This document shows, in pieces, positions 7,680 through 11,316 of a stretch of 11,316 nucleotides of DNA. The notes under the pieces are model-generated. The model did not search any database. It worked only from the letters and a program-made list of their open reading frames with translations, and had not been told where the DNA came from. The number at the start of each line of letters is the position of its first letter. The first letter of the stretch is position 1. Origin of the DNA: an uncultured Verrucomicrobiota bacterium (GTDB lineage: Bacteria > Verrucomicrobiota > Verrucomicrobiia > Limisphaerales > UBA9464). The position numbers were made by a program, and so were the translations under genes. Location: positions 1 through 11,316 of the forward strand of contig CAIYFP010000305.1 of assembly GCA_903925515.1 (NCBI GenBank), in the 5' to 3' direction.

Positions 7680-8580
7680 CGCTTGATTCCATGGGGCCCT
7701 GCGCGCGCGCAAGCCCTGCGTGTTGACGATGTTCCAGCCATGTCTTGATCCCCAGCGTCCCCAGCGCCAGCAAGGCCAGCAACGCCGCCAGCGTGAACGC
7801 CGCCACCGGGTTGTACTCGTTGTCCAGCTTCTCGATCCGCAACGGCACCGTGTCCGTCACCCCCGCGACCCGCCCGCTCACCACCGCCACCGCCCCGAAC
7901 TCCCCCACCGCCCGCGCATTGCACAGGATCACCCCGTACAACAGGCCCCACTTGATCGACGGCAGCGTCACGTGCCAGAACGCCTGCCACCCGCTCGCCC
8001 CCAACGTCAGCGCCGCCTGCTCCGCGTCGCTCCCCTGCGCCTGCATCACCGGGATCAGCTCCCTCGCCACGAACGGCACCGTCACGAACAACGTCGCCAG
8101 CACGATCCCCGGCGTCGCGAAGATCACCTGCATGTCCCGCGCATCCAGCCACGGACCGAGGTAACCGCGCAGCCCGAACAGAAGCACGAACAACATCCCC
8201 GTCACGACCGGCGACACCGAGAAGGGCAGGTCGATCCATGTCACCAGCAAGGCCTTCCCCCGGAACTCGAACCGCGCCACCAACCACGCCGCCGCCACCC
8301 CGAACACCGTGTTGACCGGCACGCAGATCGCCGTCACCAAGGCCGTCAGCCTGAACGACTCCACCGTGTCCGGATGCGCCAGCGAACCCAGGCTCGCCTG
8401 CCAACCCTTCGCCAACGCCTGCGCAAACACGTTCGCCAACGGCAACACCAAGAACACCCCCGCGAACGCCACGCACACGCCCACCAGCAACAGCCGCACC
8501 CACCAGGGGTCCTCGCTCCCGCGCCCGGACTTCCCGCCGCCCGCGCGCGACATCCCCCTTCTCGTCGTCGTCGTGCCCAT
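7669..8580 (-). CDS. cysW: Sulfate/thiosulfate ABC transporter permease CysW
   Basis: The 303-residue integral membrane protein has about six hydrophobic segments, roughly residues 28-55, 78-101, 114-136, 154-174, 211-233 and 260-278. The cytoplasmic EAA coupling loop is at about 187-207 (EQAALTLGASGWQAF then HVTLP), which docks onto the ATPase. The VARFEFRGK, TWIDLPFSVSPVV and ARAVGEFGAVAVVSG stretches are typical of CysW. With CysT it forms the heteromeric channel in the inner membrane. The gene begins one base after the cysT stop (TGA-C-ATG) and its TGA overlaps the cysA start, so translation is likely coupled along the operon. The first ~24 residues are polar and low-complexity (Thr, Arg, Gly). 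A shorter start at 8553 (Met10) is possible. Confidence 0.92.
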   Translation of the reverse strand: MGTTTTRRGMSRAGGGKSGRGSEDPWWVRLLLVGVCVAFAGVFLVLPLANVFAQALAKGWQASLGSLAHPDTVESFRLTALVTAICVPVNTVFGVAAAWLVARFEFRGKALLVTWIDLPFSVSPVVTGMLFVLLFGLRGYLGPWLDARDMQVIFATPGIVLATLFVTVPFVARELIPVMQAQGSDAEQAALTLGASGWQAFWHVTLPSIKWGLLYGVILCNARAVGEFGAVAVVSGRVAGVTDTVPLRIEKLDNEYNPVAAFTLAALLALLALGTLGIKTWLEHRQHAGLARAQGPMESSDEH

Positions 8581-8581
8581 G

Positions 8582-9430
8582 TCAGCGTTGGAAACGGCTC
8601 GCCCACCGCTCCGCCATGTTCACCCCCGCCAGCAAGACGAACGACGCCGCCAGCATGACCACCGCGATCGCCATCGCCCCGGCGTAGTCGTATTCCTCCA
8701 GCCGGTACCAGATGAGCTGCGACGCGATCTCCGAGCCCTTGGGCGCGATGAAGATCACCGAGCCGTACTCCCCGATCGCCCGCGCCAACGCCAGCGAGAA
8801 GCCTGTCAGGATCGACGGCAGCAACACCGGGAAGATCACCTGCGCGAACGTCCGCAGACGCCCCGCGCCCAACGTCGCCGCCGCCTCCTCCACCTCGCGG
8901 TCGATGTCCTCCAGCACCGGTTGCAACGAGCGCACCACGAAGGGGAGCCCGATGAATACCAACGCCACCACGATCCCGGCCGGCGCGTAGGCCACCTTCA
9001 ACCCCATCGGCTCCAGCCAGCGTCCCAGCCAGCCCTTCGACGCGAACAGGTTCGCCAACGTCAGCCCCCCCACCGCCGTCGGCAGCGCAAACGGGAAGTC
9101 CACCAGGGCGTCCAGCAGACGCCGGCCCGGGAAGCGATACCGGACCAACACCCACGCCATCCACGTGCCCATCACCGCGTTGATGCCCGCCGCAAGCCAC
9201 GCCGACCCGAACGTCACCCGGTACGACGCCAGCGCCCGCTCGTTCGTCGCCGCCTGGGTGAACTCCGCCCAGCTCATGCCCGAGGCCTTCAGGAACAACG
9301 CCCCCAGCGGCAGCAACACCAGCACCCCAAGGTACCCCAGCGTCACCCCCAGCGTCAGGCCGAAGCCCGGCAACACCCGCCGCGCACGGGCACCCCTGCC
9401 ATGCTGGTTCTGGGCGCGCCTCGCCTTCAT
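8582..9430 (-). CDS. cysT: Sulfate/thiosulfate ABC transporter permease CysT (CysU)
   Basis: The 282-residue membrane protein has hydrophobic segments at about 22-48, 73-96, 111-130, 149-168, 200-226 and 251-272. The EAA coupling loop lies at about 181-201 (EEAAATLGAGRLRTFAQ then VIFP). The stretches VDFPFALPTAVGGLTL and ARAIGEYGSVIFI are characteristic of CysT/CysU. It pairs with CysW to form the sulfate channel. Its ATG overlaps the sbp stop by four bases (ATGA), a classic translational-coupling arrangement. A GAGG lies just upstream of the ATG, the only SD-like sequence near a start in the window, but it is very close to the start. The N-terminal ~19 residues are strongly basic, as expected for the cytoplasmic end. 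Confidence 0.92.
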   Translation of the reverse strand: MKARRAQNQHGRGARARRVLPGFGLTLGVTLGYLGVLVLLPLGALFLKASGMSWAEFTQAATNERALASYRVTFGSAWLAAGINAVMGTWMAWVLVRYRFPGRRLLDALVDFPFALPTAVGGLTLANLFASKGWLGRWLEPMGLKVAYAPAGIVVALVFIGLPFVVRSLQPVLEDIDREVEEAAATLGAGRLRTFAQVIFPVLLPSILTGFSLALARAIGEYGSVIFIAPKGSEIASQLIWYRLEEYDYAGAMAIAVVMLAASFVLLAGVNMAERWASRFQR

Positions 9431-10455
9431 CGCCTCGCAATCCGGTCAAACACCCCGCCGTCCGCGAAATGCCGCGCCTGCGCCTTGGCCCAGCCGCCGA
9501 ACACCTCGTCGATCGTGAACAGGTTCACGTCCGGGAACCTCGCCGCGTGTCGCGCCCGGACCCTGGGATCCACGGGCCGAAACCCATGGCGCGCCGCCAT
9601 CTCCTGCGCGGCCCCGGAGTAGAGGTGCTCCAGGTAGCCCCGCGCCACCTCCAGCGTCCCGCCCCGTTCCACCACCCGGTCCACCCATGCCACCGGCGGC
9701 TCCGCAAGGATGCTCGCCGACGGCACCACGACCTCGTACTCGCCCCGTCCATGCTCCCGCATCGCCAGGAACGCCTCGTTCTCCCACGTGATCAACGCGT
9801 CGCCGATGCCACGGTCCGTGAAGGTCATCGTCGAGGCGCGCGCCCCCGTGTCGAGGACCGGCACGTGCGCGTACAACTCCCGCACGAACGCCTCCGCCGA
9901 CGCCTCGGTGCCCCCCGGCCGCCGCAGCGCATGACCCCATGCAGCAAGGTAGTTCCAGCGCGCGCCGCCCCCGGACTTCGGGTTCGGGGTCACCACCGTC
10001 ACGCCCTCGCGCACAAGGTCGGGCCAGTCCCGGATGCCCTTGGGATTCCCCTTGCGCACGAGGAACACGATCGTGCTGACGTAGGGGCAACTGTTGGAGG
10101 GGAGGCGCGACGCCCAGTGGGTGGCGATGCGCCCGCTCTTCCTCGCGATGGCGTCGATGTCGTTTGCGAGGGCCAAGGTCACGACGTCGGCTCGGAGGCC
10201 GTCGATGACGGAGCGCGCCTGGCGACCGGACCCGCCATGGGATTGCCGGACGCGCACGGTGTCGCCCGTCCGTTCCTTCCAGTGCCGCGCAAACTCGACG
10301 TTGTACTCCGCATAGAACTCGCGGGTGGGATCGTAGCTGACGTTGAGAAGCTGGATGTCCTTGGGATGGACGGCCCGGGCGAGTGCAAGGGCGAGGAGGC
10401 ACGCGAGGCAACGGGCCATGAGCGGGGCCCGTGTGACACGGGGCACCGGATTCAT
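9427..10455 (-). CDS. sbp: Periplasmic sulfate-binding protein
   Basis: The 342-residue protein has an N-terminal signal peptide (hydrophobic core about 16-26, likely cleavage after ALARA, mature start near VHPKD). It carries the sulfate-binding-protein signatures NVSYDPTREF, QSHGGSGRQARS, STIVFLVRKGNPKGI, ARWNYLAAWG, RGIGDALITWENEAF, SILAEPP and FTIDEVFGGWAKAQ. It captures sulfate, perhaps thiosulfate, in the periplasm and delivers it to CysTW. Aligned from memory with the Salmonella receptor, Ser45, Ala173 and Trp192 are kept (here Ser76, Ala205, Trp224). Ser130, a sulfate hydrogen-bond donor, is replaced by Gly162 (codon GGG), so the motif reads K-S-G-G-G. ATG 10455 gives a normal basic n-region; ATG 10419 would still leave a signal sequence, and a GTG at 10488 seems too long. 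It is the first gene of the operon. Confidence 0.92.
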   Translation of the reverse strand: MNPVPRVTRAPLMARCLACLLALALARAVHPKDIQLLNVSYDPTREFYAEYNVEFARHWKERTGDTVRVRQSHGGSGRQARSVIDGLRADVVTLALANDIDAIARKSGRIATHWASRLPSNSCPYVSTIVFLVRKGNPKGIRDWPDLVREGVTVVTPNPKSGGGARWNYLAAWGHALRRPGGTEASAEAFVRELYAHVPVLDTGARASTMTFTDRGIGDALITWENEAFLAMREHGRGEYEVVVPSASILAEPPVAWVDRVVERGGTLEVARGYLEHLYSGAAQEMAARHGFRPVDPRVRARHAARFPDVNLFTIDEVFGGWAKAQARHFADGGVFDRIARR

Positions 10456-10547
10456 GACAGGCCGCAACTCTCGACATGCAACCAACACGCGGTCCCCAGC
10501 ATGTCCCTAATCTCTATCGGAATGGAAGAGTCATTGTGGCGTGGGGA

Positions 10548-10557
10548 TTGGATCCAA
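10548..10557. promoter_or_regulatory. Perfect 10-bp palindrome, candidate operator
   Basis: TTGGATCCAA is exactly self-complementary and lies near the middle of the divergent region, 90 bp from the sbp start and 106 bp from the rrf2 start. Dimeric Rrf2 regulators bind dyads, so it could be an operator. The dyad does not extend beyond 10 bp and is shorter than known Rrf2 sites, so chance occurrence is quite possible. Confidence 0.25.
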
Positions 10558-10627
10558 CTTCGTGCCTCCATGGCGCGTTATCTCACTCGCGACCGTCAAC
10601 CCGTGGCCGCCCTGTCTGCATCCATTC

Positions 10628-10653
10628 TTGACCTCGTGAATTGGGTTTATAGC
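10628..10653 (+). promoter_or_regulatory. Possible promoter of the rrf2-family gene
   Basis: TTGACC (10628-10633) resembles a -35 box, and TATAGC (10648-10653), within the AT-rich TTTATAGC, resembles a -10 box. The spacer is only 14 bp, shorter than the usual 16-18, so at least one element may be wrong. If TATAGC is the -10, transcription would begin about 10660, only a few bases before the ATG at 10664. The mRNA would then be leaderless or nearly so, consistent with the absence of an SD. Confidence 0.35.
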
Positions 10654-10663
10654 CTCGATTCCC

Positions 10664-11125
10664 ATGAAGCTTTCAGTCCGTGGCGAGTACGCGCTCCGTG
10701 CCCTCACTCACCTCGGCCTGCACCACGGCCCCGGCGTCGTCCGCGTCCAGGAAATCGCGAGGGAGCAAAACATCCCCAAGCGTTTCCTCGAGCAAATCCT
10801 CAACTCCCTCCGCAACGCCCGCTTCGTCGAGAGCCGCCGGGGCGTCGCCGGCGGCTACCGGCTCGCACGGCCCGCCGCCAACATCCGGTTGGCAGACGTC
10901 ATCCGACATCTCGAGGGCGCCCTCGCCCCCGTGGGATGCGTGAGCGAGAAGTTCTACGAGAAGTGCAATTGCCCCAACGAGCGGCTCTGCGCGTTGCGTT
11001 CGGTCATGAAGGAGGTGCGCGACGCCATCGCGGGAATCCTCGAGGAGCGAACCGTCGCGGACCTGGTGGAGCGCGCCATCCTCCTGAGGGAGCATCCGGC
11101 CGGGGCCGACGACTTTGTCATCTGA
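10664..11125 (+). CDS. Rrf2-family transcriptional regulator with four-cysteine cluster
   Basis: The 153-residue protein begins with MKLSVRGEYALRAL, the typical Rrf2 N-terminus. A winged helix-turn-helix follows at about 25-75, including IAREQNIPKRFLEQIL (recognition helix region) and the wing SRRGVAGGYRLAR, then the LADVIRHLEG segment. A cysteine cluster lies at C92, C101, C103 and C109 (C-X8-C-X-C-X5-C). Some Rrf2 proteins (IscR, NsrR, RirA) hold an iron-sulfur cluster through three cysteines, whereas CymR controls cysteine metabolism through a protein partner. Here the cysteines suggest cluster binding or thiol sensing. The gene diverges from sbp-cysTWA, and autoregulators often sit beside their targets, so I infer control of sulfate uptake in response to sulfur, iron-sulfur or redox status. 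The Rrf2 assignment is secure; the signal and targets are not. No SD precedes the ATG. Confidence 0.88.
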   Translation: MKLSVRGEYALRALTHLGLHHGPGVVRVQEIAREQNIPKRFLEQILNSLRNARFVESRRGVAGGYRLARPAANIRLADVIRHLEGALAPVGCVSEKFYEKCNCPNERLCALRSVMKEVRDAIAGILEERTVADLVERAILLREHPAGADDFVI

Positions 11126-11128
11126 ATT

Positions 11129-11149
11129 CCCGGCCATGGCGTGGCCGGG
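11129..11149 (+). terminator. Strong hairpin after rrf2-family gene, likely terminator
   Basis: CCCGGCCA (11129-11136) and TGGCCGGG (11142-11149) are perfectly complementary, giving an 8-bp GC-rich stem with a 5-nt loop (TGGCG). It starts three bases after the stop codon. No T-run follows, so it is either a T-less intrinsic terminator, which is common in GC-rich genomes, or a 3'-end protecting structure. Confidence 0.55.
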
Positions 11150-11316
11150 CTGGGGTGGAAACGCGGCGCATGCCGGGGAAGGATGTCATGGAGCGGGCCT
11201 GCCCCGGTGCCGAAGGCCTAGTGTCGTGTCTCACAAATCGCTGGTGTTGGGTTGCTCCAAGAATGCCCCGGGGCAAGGCGTGAGGACGGAGCCTACCCGC
11301 AGCGGTCTGTGACGGA
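11150..11316. other. Apparently non-coding window end
   Basis: No reading frame here has codon use like the neighbouring genes, and none shows recognisable protein features. The stretch 11219-11240 (TAGTGTCGTGTCTCACAAATCG) is richer in T and A than the genes and resembles the style of terminal or dispersed repeats. At 11266-11275 there is a palindromic GCCCCGGGGC. The DNA may be a spacer before a gene beyond the window or the edge of a repeat element. Confidence 0.4.

Larger units (their letters stand above)
10456..10663. promoter_or_regulatory. Divergent intergenic control region between sbp and rrf2-family gene
   Basis: These 208 bp separate two divergently transcribed genes and so must hold the promoters of both the sulfate operon (minus) and the regulator (plus). 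Parts are clearly less GC-rich than the genes, for example 10505-10537 and 10621-10663. It contains a perfect palindrome at 10548-10557. I could not define a convincing minus-strand promoter; a TTGACG reading on the minus strand near 10595-10600 lacks a good -10 at standard spacing. No small gene is convincing here. Confidence 0.65.

Noticed and set aside
6852..8658. Two plus-strand open frames (6852-7748 and 7720-8658) rich in His, Arg, Gln and Pro
   Set aside because: They run antisense to cysA and cysW and have the composition typical of reverse-strand shadows in GC-rich DNA.
10456..10663. A riboswitch or SAM-responsive leader for the sulfate operon
   Set aside because: I could not find a recognisable riboswitch core on the minus strand of this region.
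9469..11283. 604-residue plus-strand open frame across sbp, the intergenic region and the rrf2-family gene
   Set aside because: Arg/Pro/His-rich shadow translation overlapping two recognised genes on different strands; no domain or plausible codon use.

Overview
The window is very GC-rich bacterial chromosomal DNA, densely coding, with C or G at most third codon positions. Two pieces of envelope biology, a GspE/GspF pair and a sulfate ABC importer with a periplasmic binding protein, suggest a Gram-negative-type organism. Almost no gene start has a recognisable Shine-Dalgarno sequence. This fits a lineage with weak SD use, such as Verrucomicrobiota or another PVC member, but the taxonomic guess is only an inference.

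Layout. Plus strand 47-2869 encodes a SNF2-family helicase/translocase with a large uncharacterised N-terminal half. Plus strand 2947-3594 encodes a small protein with a repeated coiled coil followed by a PD-(D/E)XK nuclease-like domain. Plus strand 3647-5314 and 5320-6519 encode the assembly ATPase (GspE/PilB type) and the inner-membrane platform protein (GspF/PilC type) of a type II secretion or type IV pilus machine. All four genes point the same way with short gaps and may be co-transcribed. They end at a convergent junction of 59 bp containing GC-rich inverted and direct repeats.

Minus strand 10455-6579 is a compact sulfate/thiosulfate uptake operon read right to left: sbp (periplasmic binding protein), cysT, cysW (permeases) and cysA (ATPase). 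The genes are joined by a 4-bp ATGA overlap, a 1-bp gap and an 11-bp overlap. A 208-bp intergenic region separates sbp from a divergent plus-strand gene at 10664-11125, an Rrf2-family regulator with a four-cysteine cluster. By position and family this is the likely sulfur- or redox-responsive regulator of the operon. A strong hairpin follows it, and the last 190 bp hold no convincing gene.

The points most worth following up are: a glycine in the binding protein where the known sulfate receptor has a sulfate-coordinating serine; the Rrf2 cysteine pattern, which differs from IscR/NsrR spacing; the helicase/nuclease-like pair beside a secretion ATPase; and the degenerate MshEN-type N-terminus of GspE. 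I see no CRISPR array, tRNA, rRNA or complete mobile element.
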